DNA of 64,000 bases from Microbacterium sp. AG238 (GTDB taxonomy: Bacteria > Actinomycetota > Actinomycetes > Actinomycetales > Microbacteriaceae), in contig NZ_RAQC01000001.1 of assembly GCF_003610405.1 (NCBI RefSeq), positions 248,001 to 312,000 on the forward strand, given 5' to 3'. Made by a program: the position numbers and the translations under genes. Below the pieces are notes generated by a model. The model had not been told where the DNA came from. It was given only the letters and a program-made list of their open reading frames with translations, and did not search any database. The first letter of the stretch is position 1. Each line of letters begins with the position of its first letter. Positions 14,317-22,829 of the stretch are shown here, in pieces.

Positions 14317-14748
14317 TCAGGATGCCGCCGGAGCGTCCTTGATCATGTTCGTGATGCGGATGGTCGAGCACCGACGGCCTTGCTCGTCGGACACGACGAT
14401 CTCGTGCACCGTCATCGAGCGGCCGAGGTGCAGGGGAGTGCACACACCGGTGACGGTGCCGCTCGTCGCCGACCGCGTGTGGGTGGCGTTGATGTCGACG
14501 CCCACGGCGAGACGCCCCGGCCCGGCGTGCATGTTGGCCGCCATGGATCCGAGCGACTCGCCGAGCACGACGTACGCACCGCCGTGCAGGAGACCGACGG
14601 GCTGGGTGTTGCCTTCGACGGGCATCGTGGCGACGCAGCGCTCGGTGGTGAACTCGATGAAATCGATTCCCATGCGCTCCGCGAGCGCTCCCTTGCCGCG
14701 GCCCTGCGCCCACGCGAGGCCGGTGTCGATGTCGGTCTTCTCAGGCAT
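14317..14748 (-). CDS. Hotdog-fold acyl-CoA thioesterase (PaaI/YdiI-like)
   Basis: This 143-residue protein has the hotdog-fold layout of PaaI-type thioesterases. The catalytic region GLLHGGAYVVLGESLGSMAAN contains the HGG motif and a downstream acidic residue, and the central strand is GVDINATHTRSATSGTV. Such enzymes cleave aryl- or hydroxybenzoyl-CoA type thioesters; the substrate cannot be read from sequence. The ATG at 14748 has a GGGTGGAG ribosome site. It is transcribed divergently from polA and converges on pdtaR. Confident at family level only. Confidence 0.88.
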   Translation of the reverse strand: MPEKTDIDTGLAWAQGRGKGALAERMGIDFIEFTTERCVATMPVEGNTQPVGLLHGGAYVVLGESLGSMAANMHAGPGRLAVGVDINATHTRSATSGTVTGVCTPLHLGRSMTVHEIVVSDEQGRRCSTIRITNMIKDAPAAS

Positions 14749-14793
14749 GCTCCACCCTCGGTCGCAGCGGGTCGTGGTGTCCGCCGTCGTCGT

Positions 14794-14799
14794 TAGGCT
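14794..14799 (+). promoter_or_regulatory. -10 box, leaderless start of polA
   Basis: TAGGCT ends six bases before the polA GTG at 14806, with no ribosome site between. Confidence 0.62.
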
Positions 14800-14805
14800 G
14801 GACGG

Positions 14806-17445
14806 GTGACGGACTCCGCAAAGCCTACTCTTCTCGTCGTCGACGGCCACTCGCTGGCCTACCGTGCCTTCTTCGCGCTGCCGGTCGACAACTTCACGAC
14901 GAAGGACGGCCAGCACACCAACGGCATCTACGGGTTCCTGTCGATGTTCGTCAACCTGATCAAGGCCGAGAAGCCCACGCACCTGGCGGTCGCCTTCGAC
15001 ACCTCGCGCCAGTCTTTCCGCACCCGCGAGTACACCGAGTACAAGGCCAATCGTGCGGAGTCGCCGGCTGAGTTCAAGGGGCAGATCCCGCTGCTGCAGG
15101 AGTGCCTCGCCGCGATGAACGTCACCGTGCTGACGAAGGAGGACTACGAGGCCGACGACATCCTCGCGACCCTCGCGACGCAGGGTGCTGCCGAGGGCTT
15201 CGACGTTCTCGTCTGCTCGGGCGACCGCGACACGATCCAGCTCGTCACCGACGACGTCACCTTGCTCTACCCCAGCGTGCAGGGCGTCTCTCAACTCAAG
15301 CGCTACACCCCCGAGACGGTCGTCGAGAAGTACGGTCTCCCGCCCCAGAACTACCCCGACATCGCCGCGCTCGTCGGTGAGACGAGCGACAACCTCCCCG
15401 GGGTCCCGAAGGTCGGGGAGAAGACCGCGGTGAAGTGGCTGACGCAGTGGGGATCGCTCGACGCACTGCTCGAGAACGCCGACAAGATCGGCGGCGTCGT
15501 GGGCGGCAACCTGCGCGAGCACCTCGATGACGTTCGACGCAATCGTGCGCTCAACCGCCTCCTTCGAGATGTCGAGCTCGGTGTGACACTTGCCGACCTC
15601 GCCGTCGGTCCGATCGATGCTGAAGCGGTTCGCGACATCTTCGCCCGCCTCGAGTTCCGCACGCTGCTTCCCCGGGTGTTCGAGGCGGCCGGCGCCGACC
15701 CCGCGATGGCTGCCGAGACCACCGCTCCGGCGGTGCCGGCTCCGGCTGCCGCCGAGGTGTCTGCGGCTGATCTCGCCGCTTGGGCCGCCGCTCGGACGGG
15801 CGAGGTCGGGGTGACCGTCGTGGTCGCGGGCGGCTTCCCGCAGCGGATCGGCCTGGCGGGTCCCGACGAAGCGGTCGAGGCGACCTGGAACGACGACGTC
15901 GCCGACGCCCTGCGTCCGTGGCTCGAGTCCGACGCGCCGAAGGTGCTCTCCGACGCGAAGCTCCAGGTCAAGGCACTCCGCCGTGGCGGTGTTCGCCTGG
16001 GCGGCCTCGTGTTCGACCCGATCCTGGCCGGGTGGCTTCTGCGCCCGAGCTTCCCCGACAAGACCCTCGCCGACCTCGTCCACCGGTACCTCGACGAGAA
16101 GCTGCCCGAGGCCGACCCGACCCAACTCGTGCCTGAGACCGAAGGGGCGACACCGGGCCAGCTCTCGTGGTTCGCGCTCCGCGTCGCGGAGGCGGTGCGC
16201 GCGGAGATGCCCGCCTCCGTCCTCGGGGTGCTGACCGACATCGAGCTCCCCACCCTCGACACCCTCGCCGACATGGAACTCGCGGGCGTCGCGGTGTCGC
16301 ACGAGAAGCTCTCCACGTTCTCCGCCGAACTCGCCGCGCGAGCCGACGACATCGCGCAGCGCGCGTACGCCACGATCGACCGCGAGGTGAACCTCGGCTC
16401 GCCCAAGCAGCTGCAAGAGGTGCTGTTCGAGCAGCTCCAACTGCCGAAGACCCGCAAGACCAAGACCGGGTACTCCACCGACGCCGCGGTGCTGGCCGAC
16501 CTGCAAGAGTCGAACCCCCACCCCTTCCTCGAACTGCTCCTGCAGCACCGTGAAGCGACGAAGCTGCGGCAGATCATCGAGTCGCTCGACACCGCGATCG
16601 CCGCGGACGACCGCATCCACACGACGTACGTGCAGACCGGAAGCCAGACCGGCCGGCTCTCGAGCACCGATCCCAACTTGCAGAACATCCCGATCCGCAA
16701 CGAGGAGAGCCGGCGCATCCGCGCTGCCTTCGAGGTCGGCGAGGGGTACGAGACCCTGCTGACGGCCGACTACTCGCAGATCGAGATGCGCATCATGGCG
16801 CATCTGTCCGAAGACCCGGGCCTCATCGAGGCGTTCGTGTCGGGCGAAGACCTCCACCGTTTCGTGGGTGCGCGGGTCTTCGGCGTCGAGCCCGCCGACG
16901 TCACACCGGCGATGCGCACGAAGGTCAAGGCCATGTCATACGGTCTCGTCTACGGACTCTCTGCGTTCGGCCTGTCGAAGCAGCTCCGCATCGAGCAGTC
17001 CGAGGCCAAGCAGCTGATGCTCGAGTACTTCGCCCGATTCGGAGCTGTGCGCGATTATCTGCGCTCGAGCGTCGAGCAGGCTCGTATCGACGGGTACACC
17101 GAGACGATCTTCGGCCGCCGCCGGCCGTTCCCCGACCTCGCGAGCCCCAACCGCGTGCTCCGCGAGAACGCCGAGCGCGCAGCGCTGAACGCTCCGATCC
17201 AGGGCAGCGCGGCCGACATCATGAAGATCGCGTTGTTCCGGATCGCCCGTGAGTTCCGAGCCGAAGGCCTCCGCTCTCGTGTCCTGCTGCAGATCCATGA
17301 CGAGCTCGTGGTCGAAGTGGCTTCGGGGGAGTGGGATGCCGCCGAGCGCATCGTCCGCGATCGCATGGGCGACGCTGCGGAGCTCACCGTTCCGCTGGAT
17401 GTGCAGATCGGTCGCGGCGGCGACTGGGATGTCGCTGGTCACTGA
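14806..17445 (+). CDS. polA: DNA polymerase I
   Basis: PolA fills gaps and removes RNA primers in replication and repair. The N-terminal 5'-3' exonuclease domain (about residues 1-290) includes VVDGHSLAYRAFFALP, YEADDILATLA and GDRDTIQLV. The middle domain lacks the clear acidic residues of a proofreading 3'-5' exonuclease, as is usual in actinobacteria. The polymerase domain has motif A LTADYSQIEMR, motif B around RTKVKAMSYGLVYGLS and motif C QIHDELVVE. The length of 879 residues is normal. The GTG start has a TAGGCT box six bases upstream and no ribosome site, so it is probably translated from a leaderless mRNA. Confidence 0.97.
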   Translation: MTDSAKPTLLVVDGHSLAYRAFFALPVDNFTTKDGQHTNGIYGFLSMFVNLIKAEKPTHLAVAFDTSRQSFRTREYTEYKANRAESPAEFKGQIPLLQECLAAMNVTVLTKEDYEADDILATLATQGAAEGFDVLVCSGDRDTIQLVTDDVTLLYPSVQGVSQLKRYTPETVVEKYGLPPQNYPDIAALVGETSDNLPGVPKVGEKTAVKWLTQWGSLDALLENADKIGGVVGGNLREHLDDVRRNRALNRLLRDVELGVTLADLAVGPIDAEAVRDIFARLEFRTLLPRVFEAAGADPAMAAETTAPAVPAPAAAEVSAADLAAWAAARTGEVGVTVVVAGGFPQRIGLAGPDEAVEATWNDDVADALRPWLESDAPKVLSDAKLQVKALRRGGVRLGGLVFDPILAGWLLRPSFPDKTLADLVHRYLDEKLPEADPTQLVPETEGATPGQLSWFALRVAEAVRAEMPASVLGVLTDIELPTLDTLADMELAGVAVSHEKLSTFSAELAARADDIAQRAYATIDREVNLGSPKQLQEVLFEQLQLPKTRKTKTGYSTDAAVLADLQESNPHPFLELLLQHREATKLRQIIESLDTAIAADDRIHTTYVQTGSQTGRLSSTDPNLQNIPIRNEESRRIRAAFEVGEGYETLLTADYSQIEMRIMAHLSEDPGLIEAFVSGEDLHRFVGARVFGVEPADVTPAMRTKVKAMSYGLVYGLSAFGLSKQLRIEQSEAKQLMLEYFARFGAVRDYLRSSVEQARIDGYTETIFGRRRPFPDLASPNRVLRENAERAALNAPIQGSAADIMKIALFRIAREFRAEGLRSRVLLQIHDELVVEVASGEWDAAERIVRDRMGDAAELTVPLDVQIGRGGDWDVAGH

Positions 17446-17469
17446 CCCGGCCGCGTGGGGGCGCCGCAG

Positions 17470-17475
17470 TAGGCT
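17470..17475 (+). promoter_or_regulatory. -10 box, leaderless start of the DUF885 gene
   Basis: TAGGCT ends six bases before the ATG at 17482. The intervening CGGAGG abuts the start codon, too close to act as a normal ribosome site. Confidence 0.55.
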
Positions 17476-17481
17476 CGGAGG

Positions 17482-19158
17482 ATGACCGAAGCACAGCGCA
17501 CCCCCACGCAGATCGACCGGATCGCCGACGCGTGGGTCGACACCCTGGCCGAGCTCTCACCCGGGCTCGCGACGTACATCGGCCGTTTCGAGCACAATGC
17601 GCGACTCGACGACTACTCGCCCACGGGAACCGCGCGGGCGCTCGAGGCCGCGCGCAGCACCCTCGCAGCGCTCGAGGGGGCCGAGCCCGAGGACGACGTG
17701 GATGTCGTCACGAAAGCCGACCTCGCAGGCGATCTGCGGCTGCAGATCGATCTGGTCGAGGCCGGCGCACACCTGCGCGACGTCAACGTGATCGCGTCCC
17801 CGGCGCAGGAGATCCGCAACACGTTCGACCTCATGCCCACGGAAACCGTCGACGACTGGAGCGTCATCGCCGCACGCTTGGCCGCGGTGCCCGCTGCCGT
17901 CGACGGATACGTCGAGACCCTCCGAGAGGGCATCGCCCGCGGGATCGTGCCGGCGCGTCGTCAGGTCACCGAGGTCGCGACCCAGATCGGCCGTTACACC
18001 GCCGACACCGGATTCTTCGCGACCTTCGCCGCCGACGCAGCCCCCGCTGAGGGCGGGCTGCCGGCATCGCTGGCCCGCGACCTCGCCGACAACGCCAACG
18101 CCGCACGCGTCGCCTATGACGCGCTGGCTGCGTTCTTCACCGGAGAGCTGCTGCCGGAGGCGGATGAGACCGATGCGGTGGGACGCGAGCTCTACACGTT
18201 GCACTCGCGCCGCTTCCTCGGTGCGACGATCGACCTCGACGAGACCTACGAATGGGGTCTCCAGGAGCTCGCGCGTATGGTCGCCGAGCAGGAGTCCATT
18301 GCGAACGAGATCCTCCCGGGCGCAACGGTGGAGGAGGCCGTCGCTCATCTCGAGAAGGACGAGTCTCGCAAGCTCCACGGCGCCGAGGCGCTGCAGAAGT
18401 GGATGCAGGAGACGAGCGATCGCGCCGTCGAGGAGTTGGGGCGAACCCACTTCGACATCCCCGAGCCCATCCGCACGCTCGAGTGCATGATCGCCCCGAC
18501 CAACGAGGGCGGGATCTACTACACCGGTCCGACCGATGACTTCTCGCGGCCGGGGCGGATGTGGTGGTCCGTGCCCGAGGGTGTCGACTCGTTCGACACC
18601 TGGCGAGAACTCACCACCGTCTACCACGAGGGCGTTCCGGGGCACCACCTGCAGATCGCTCAGGCGGTGTACAACCGGTCCGAGCTCAACTCCTGGCGTC
18701 GCCTCCTGGCCGGGTCCAGCGGGCACGCGGAGGGATGGGCCCTGTACGCGGAGCGCCTGATGGAGCAGCTCGGCTACCTGGACGACCCGGCGGACCGCTT
18801 GGGCATGCTCGACGGTCAGCGCATGCGTGCCGCTCGCGTCGTGCTCGACATCGGCGTGCACCTGGGCAAGGTCCGCCCCGACGGCGAAGGCGTCTGGGAT
18901 GCGGACTATGCGCTGGAGTTCATGAAGCGCAACGTCAACATGCCCGAGGAGTTCATCCGCTTCGAGGTCAACCGCTACCTCGGTTGGCCGGGCCAGGCGC
19001 CGTCGTACAAGGTCGGTCAGCGCATCTGGGAGCAGATCCGCGACGACTACGCCGACCGTGCCGGAGAGCAGTTCGACGTCAAAGCGTTCCACATGAAGGC
19101 GCTGCGGCTCGGCGGCGTCGGGCTCGACACCCTGCGGGTGGCTCTCGCGCAGGACTGA
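17482..19158 (+). CDS. DUF885 family putative metallopeptidase
   Basis: This 558-residue protein belongs to the DUF885 family. The key feature is HEGVPGHH at residues 382-389, a variant zinc-binding HExxx motif typical of the family, followed by the conserved region SSGHAEGWALYAERLM. No signal peptide is evident, so it probably acts in the cytoplasm, perhaps as a peptidase or amidase; its substrate is unknown. It follows polA but appears to have its own leaderless promoter. A hairpin follows. The family call is firm; the catalytic role is inferred from the metal motif. Confidence 0.88.
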   Translation: MTEAQRTPTQIDRIADAWVDTLAELSPGLATYIGRFEHNARLDDYSPTGTARALEAARSTLAALEGAEPEDDVDVVTKADLAGDLRLQIDLVEAGAHLRDVNVIASPAQEIRNTFDLMPTETVDDWSVIAARLAAVPAAVDGYVETLREGIARGIVPARRQVTEVATQIGRYTADTGFFATFAADAAPAEGGLPASLARDLADNANAARVAYDALAAFFTGELLPEADETDAVGRELYTLHSRRFLGATIDLDETYEWGLQELARMVAEQESIANEILPGATVEEAVAHLEKDESRKLHGAEALQKWMQETSDRAVEELGRTHFDIPEPIRTLECMIAPTNEGGIYYTGPTDDFSRPGRMWWSVPEGVDSFDTWRELTTVYHEGVPGHHLQIAQAVYNRSELNSWRRLLAGSSGHAEGWALYAERLMEQLGYLDDPADRLGMLDGQRMRAARVVLDIGVHLGKVRPDGEGVWDADYALEFMKRNVNMPEEFIRFEVNRYLGWPGQAPSYKVGQRIWEQIRDDYADRAGEQFDVKAFHMKALRLGGVGLDTLRVALAQD

Positions 19159-19189
19159 GAGTCATCGCAGACGTCTGAAAGCGCAGACG

Positions 19190-19224
19190 ACGACGGGGTG
19201 GGAATAGATCTCCCGCCCCGTCGT
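19190..19224 (+). terminator. Intrinsic terminator after the DUF885 gene
   Basis: A 14-base-pair stem (19190-19203 with 19211-19224, one G-T wobble) closes a seven-base loop. It is followed by only a weak T-rich stretch. Confidence 0.72.
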
Positions 19225-19252
19225 TGTATGCGCATGAATGAAAGGTGGCCCC

Positions 19253-20293
19253 ATGACCGCGACATCCGTCCAGTTCGCCCTCGACACGTTCGGCGACGTC
19301 ACCCGCGGAGCGGATGGCGAACTCCTCTCCGACGCGCAGACCATCCGCAACGTCGTCGACCAGGCCGTGCTCGCCGACGAGGTCGGCCTGAGCTTCTTCG
19401 GCGTGGGGGAGCACCACCGGCGTGAGTTCGCCGTTTCGAGCCCGGAGATCGTGCTCGCGGCGGCAGCGGCACGCACGAAGGACATCCGCCTCGGAACCGC
19501 GGTCACCGTGCTCTCCAGCGATGACCCCGTCCGCGTCTACGAGCGTTTCGCCACCCTCGACGCGGTCTCGAACGGACGCGCCGAGATCATCCTGGGACGA
19601 GGGTCGTTCACCGAGTCGTTCCCCTTGTTCGGTTTCGATCTCGCCGATTACGAGATCCTCTTCGAGGAACGGCTCGACCTCTTCGGCCAGCTGCGCGCCG
19701 AGCAGCCGGTGACGTGGCAGGGCAGAACGCGCCCCGCGCTGACGGCCGCAGACGTCTTCCCCAAGACCGAGAACGGACTGCGCGCCTGGGTCGGCGTCGG
19801 CGGCTCGCCCGAGTCGGTGCTGCGCACCGCGCACAACGGATACGGTCTGATGCTCGCGATCATCGGCGGCGGCGCCGATCGGTTCCGGCCGTACGTCGAT
19901 CTGTTCCACCGCACGCGCGATGCGATGGGCGCTGGCCGGCTGCCCGTCGGAGTGCATTCGCCCGGTCACGTGGCCGACACCGACGAGCAGGCTTGGGAGG
20001 AGCTCTTCCCCGCGATGAAGGTCAACCGCGACGCGATCGGTGCCGAGCGCGGCTGGCAACCGTACTCGCGTCTTCAGTTCCAGCACGATCTCGGCCACGA
20101 CGGAGCCGTGTACGCCGGGTCCCCCGAGACGGTGGCCCGCAAGCTCGCGCGGACGATCCGTACGCTCGAGCTTGATCGCTTCGATCTGAAGTTCTCGCAC
20201 GGGACCCTCGCCCACGAGAGCATGATGCGCTCGATCGAGCTGTACGGCACGAAGGTCGCGCCGCTCGTGCGCGAGATGCTCGCCGACGACTGA
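19253..20293 (+). CDS. Luciferase-like flavin-dependent oxidoreductase
   Basis: This 346-residue protein is a single-domain barrel of the bacterial luciferase-like (LLM) superfamily, which uses FMNH2 or F420. Supporting segments are FFGVGEHHRREFAVSSPEIVLAA, IRLGTAVTVLSSDDPVRVYERFATLD, and GRAEIILGRGSFTESFPLFG (each read in part). The ATG at 19253 is chosen because AAAGGTGG is correctly spaced; an upstream in-frame ATG at 19238 overlaps that site. The substrate cannot be inferred. It stands alone between a terminator and an MFS gene with its own promoter. Confidence 0.88.
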   Translation: MTATSVQFALDTFGDVTRGADGELLSDAQTIRNVVDQAVLADEVGLSFFGVGEHHRREFAVSSPEIVLAAAAARTKDIRLGTAVTVLSSDDPVRVYERFATLDAVSNGRAEIILGRGSFTESFPLFGFDLADYEILFEERLDLFGQLRAEQPVTWQGRTRPALTAADVFPKTENGLRAWVGVGGSPESVLRTAHNGYGLMLAIIGGGADRFRPYVDLFHRTRDAMGAGRLPVGVHSPGHVADTDEQAWEELFPAMKVNRDAIGAERGWQPYSRLQFQHDLGHDGAVYAGSPETVARKLARTIRTLELDRFDLKFSHGTLAHESMMRSIELYGTKVAPLVREMLADD

Positions 20294-20324
20294 CCAGGTG
20301 GCGCCCGGGGGCGTCGCGGATCAA

Positions 20325-20330
20325 TAGCAT
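20325..20330 (+). promoter_or_regulatory. -10 box, leaderless start of the first MFS gene
   Basis: TAGCAT ends six bases before the ATG at 20337. Confidence 0.55.
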
Positions 20331-20336
20331 GGTCGA

Positions 20337-21692
20337 ATGACCGATACCGCGACGCCCTCGGTGGCGCGCCGCCTCGATGATCTCCCCTTCGGCCGCCGGC
20401 ATCTCAGGATCCTGACCGGTTCCGGGCTCGGCTGGGCCCTCGACGCGATGGACGTCGGCCTGATCTCGTTCATCATCACGGCGCTCATCGCGCAGTGGTC
20501 ACTCGACACATCGCAGGCGTCGTGGATCGCATCCGCCGGCTTCGCCGGGATGGCGATCGGGGCAAGCCTCGGCGGGCTGCTCGCCGACCGTTTCGGCCGG
20601 AGATCGGTGTTCGCGGTGACCCTGCTCGTCTACGGGGTCGCGACCGGAGCGAGCGCGCTGGTCGGCGGGCTCGCGATGCTGCTCGTGCTCCGCTTCGTCG
20701 TCGGGCTCGGACTCGGCGCCGAGCTGCCGGTCGCGAGCACGTATGTCAGCGAGTTCGCTCCCGCGCGAATCCGTGGTCGGGTCATCGTCATCCTCGAGGC
20801 CTTCTGGGCGGTCGGATGGACGGCGGCGGCGCTCATCGGCTACTTCGTCATCCCGCAGGTCGAGGACGGGTGGCGGTGGGCGTTCGCCGTCGGCGCGATT
20901 CCCGCGGTCTACGCCCTGATCGTTCGCTGGGGGCTTCCCGAGTCAGCACGCTGGCTCGAGCGCCGCGGCCGGCATGCCGAGGCCGAGGCCGTCGTCCGAA
21001 GCTTCGAGAAGAACCACGGGCCCGCGTCCTCCGACCCGCGCACCGCGGCGGGGACAGAGGCGATCGGGGGCCCGCCGGCAGCGGTGTCGACGACGGGACG
21101 TCTTCGAGCCCTCTGGTCTCCCGAGTTCCGCGCCCGCACGGCGAGCCTGTGGCTGGTCTGGTTCTGCGTCAACTTCTCGTACTACGGCGCGTTCATCTGG
21201 ATTCCCACCATCCTCTACACGCAGGGGTACGACCTCGTCCGCTCGTTCGGGTTCACGCTGATCATCACCCTTGCCCAGCTGCCGGGTTATGCCGTGTCGG
21301 CATGGCTGATCGAGGTGTGGGGCAGGCGCCTTACGCTGTCGGTCTTCTTGATCGGCTCCGCAGCATCCGCCGTCGTGTTCGGCACTGCCGGCACCGAGGC
21401 CGTCATCATCGTTGCGGGCATGGCGCTGTCGTTCTTCAACCTCGGCGCCTGGGGCGCCCTGTACGCCGTCACCCCCGAGATGTACCCGACGTCGCTGCGC
21501 GGCACCGGAGCGGGGTGGGCCGCCGGTGTGGGCCGCATCGCCTCGATCCTCGCGCCGCTGTCCGTGCCGCCGCTGCTGCTCTGGGGCGGAGCCCCGGTGC
21601 TCTTCGTGGTGTTCGCCGTGTTCTTCGTCCTCGCCGCCGCCGGCGCGTGGGGCCTCGCCGACCGCAGAGGGGTGTCGCTCGATGACCGCTGA
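20337..21692 (+). CDS. MFS transporter, proton symporter type
   Basis: This 451-residue major facilitator protein has twelve predicted membrane segments and a central hydrophilic loop of about 60 residues. Signature pieces are GWALDAMDVGLISFI in helix 1, the loop 2-3 motif GGLLADRFGRRSVF, and WGLPESARWLERRGR after helix 6. The Asp-containing first helix and the PESARWL motif resemble the sugar-porter and aromatic-acid/niacin symporter branches; the substrate is not determined. The ATG follows TAGCAT by six bases. The last 11 bases overlap the downstream SGNH hydrolase gene, so the two are probably coupled. Confidence 0.9.
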   Translation: MTDTATPSVARRLDDLPFGRRHLRILTGSGLGWALDAMDVGLISFIITALIAQWSLDTSQASWIASAGFAGMAIGASLGGLLADRFGRRSVFAVTLLVYGVATGASALVGGLAMLLVLRFVVGLGLGAELPVASTYVSEFAPARIRGRVIVILEAFWAVGWTAAALIGYFVIPQVEDGWRWAFAVGAIPAVYALIVRWGLPESARWLERRGRHAEAEAVVRSFEKNHGPASSDPRTAAGTEAIGGPPAAVSTTGRLRALWSPEFRARTASLWLVWFCVNFSYYGAFIWIPTILYTQGYDLVRSFGFTLIITLAQLPGYAVSAWLIEVWGRRLTLSVFLIGSAASAVVFGTAGTEAVIIVAGMALSFFNLGAWGALYAVTPEMYPTSLRGTGAGWAAGVGRIASILAPLSVPPLLLWGGAPVLFVVFAVFFVLAAAGAWGLADRRGVSLDDR

Positions 21693-22452
21693 TCCAGAGG
21701 TGCGCTACGTCGCGATCGGTGACTCGTTCACCGAGGGCGTGGGAGACGAGCTCCCCGACGGCGCCGTCCGCGGCTGGGCGGATCTCGTCGCCGCGGGTTG
21801 GGCCGATGCCACCGGGCGGTCGGTGCAGTACGCGAACCTCGCGATCCGGGGCAAACTCGTCCGGCCGATCGTGGACGAGCAGCTCGAAGCAGCACTCGCC
21901 CTGCGTCCGACGCACCTTTCGTTCAACGGCGGGGGCAACGACATGCTGCGCCCGCGCACGTCGATCGCGCATATCGTCGATGCGTTCGTGCAGGTGCTCC
22001 GGCGCTGCGACGACGAGGGCGTGCGCCTCATCCTGCTGTCAGGGGCGAACCCGTCGGCCCAGCTGCCGCTGGGCGGACTGATCAATCGCCGCGGAGATGC
22101 CCTCTCCGCTGCCGTGGTCGACCGGATCTCGGACCGCGACGACGTCATCCGCGCCCTGAACTGGCACGATCGCGCCCTGACCCACCCGTCGTACTGGTCG
22201 GCCGACCGCCTCCACATGAACGCGCGCGGCCACCACCGCGTCGCGGCTCGCGTGCTCGGCTCGCTGGGGCTCGACGCGCCGGGGGAGTGGTGGTCGCTCC
22301 CCGTCGACGCGCCGCCCCCGACGCTCGCCCGTGGCGAGTACTTCCGCGAGCATCTTGCGCCCTGGGTCCGGCGCAGGCTGACGGGTCGCTCGTCGGGCGA
22401 CCACCGTCAGCCGAAGTTCGGCTCATGGGTCGAGGTCGCGCCGCGTTCTTGA
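21682..22452 (+). CDS. SGNH/GDSL-family hydrolase (paralogue 1)
   Basis: This 256-residue lipase/esterase-like protein shows block I GDSFTEGVG (nucleophile Ser), the block II Gly region, block III GGGNDMLRP and block V SADRLHMNARGHH (Asp and His). There is no signal peptide, so it is probably cytoplasmic. The natural ester is unknown. The ATG at 21682 lies inside the end of the MFS gene in another frame. A second family member is at 50565-51410, and both share a C-terminal element ending SSGDH. A hairpin follows the gene. Confidence 0.9.
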   Translation: MTADPEVRYVAIGDSFTEGVGDELPDGAVRGWADLVAAGWADATGRSVQYANLAIRGKLVRPIVDEQLEAALALRPTHLSFNGGGNDMLRPRTSIAHIVDAFVQVLRRCDDEGVRLILLSGANPSAQLPLGGLINRRGDALSAAVVDRISDRDDVIRALNWHDRALTHPSYWSADRLHMNARGHHRVAARVLGSLGLDAPGEWWSLPVDAPPPTLARGEYFREHLAPWVRRRLTGRSSGDHRQPKFGSWVEVAPRS

Positions 22453-22476
22453 CACGGGCGGAGAAGCCGTGTCAAG
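22448..22476 (+). terminator. Intrinsic terminator after the first SGNH hydrolase
   Basis: A perfect ten-base-pair stem CTTGACACGG/CCGTGTCAAG overlaps the stop codon of the hydrolase gene and has a nine-base loop. No strong T-tract follows. Confidence 0.65.
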
Positions 22477-22540
22477 ACGATGCGCGGCGCGACGAATCCG
22501 CGCCACGATCGTCGGGTCCGCACACCCGAAGGGAACTGAC

Positions 22541-22801
22541 ATGAGCATTGGTGCCGGAATCGCACTGTTCGTCATCGGCGCGATCCTCTCGTTCGCCGTC
22601 AACGTCGAGGTCGAGTGGGTGAACCTCGACCTCATCGGCTACATCCTGATGGGCGCGGGAGCCCTCGTCTTCCTCATCGGGCTCGTTCTGATGGTGCGCC
22701 GTCGTCAGACGGAGACCGTCAGCCGCTCCGCCGTCGACCCGGCGAGCGGTCAGCGCGTCACCCGCAACACCACGAGCACCTCGGGCGACCCGACGCTCTG
22801 A
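22541..22801 (+). CDS. Small two-helix membrane protein (DUF6458-like)
   Basis: This 86-residue protein has two hydrophobic helices (about residues 3-22 and 30-52) separated by an acidic turn (NVEVEWVNLDLIG), then a basic and Ser/Thr-rich cytoplasmic tail ending STSGDPTL. The pattern matches the small actinobacterial DUF6458 family as I recall it; no function is known. The ATG has a GAAGGGA ribosome site. It converges with the next gene on the minus strand with 28 bases between them. Confidence 0.8.
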   Translation: MSIGAGIALFVIGAILSFAVNVEVEWVNLDLIGYILMGAGALVFLIGLVLMVRRRQTETVSRSAVDPASGQRVTRNTTSTSGDPTL

Positions 22802-22829
22802 CGAAGATCCTGCGTCGGCCGCGTCGGCC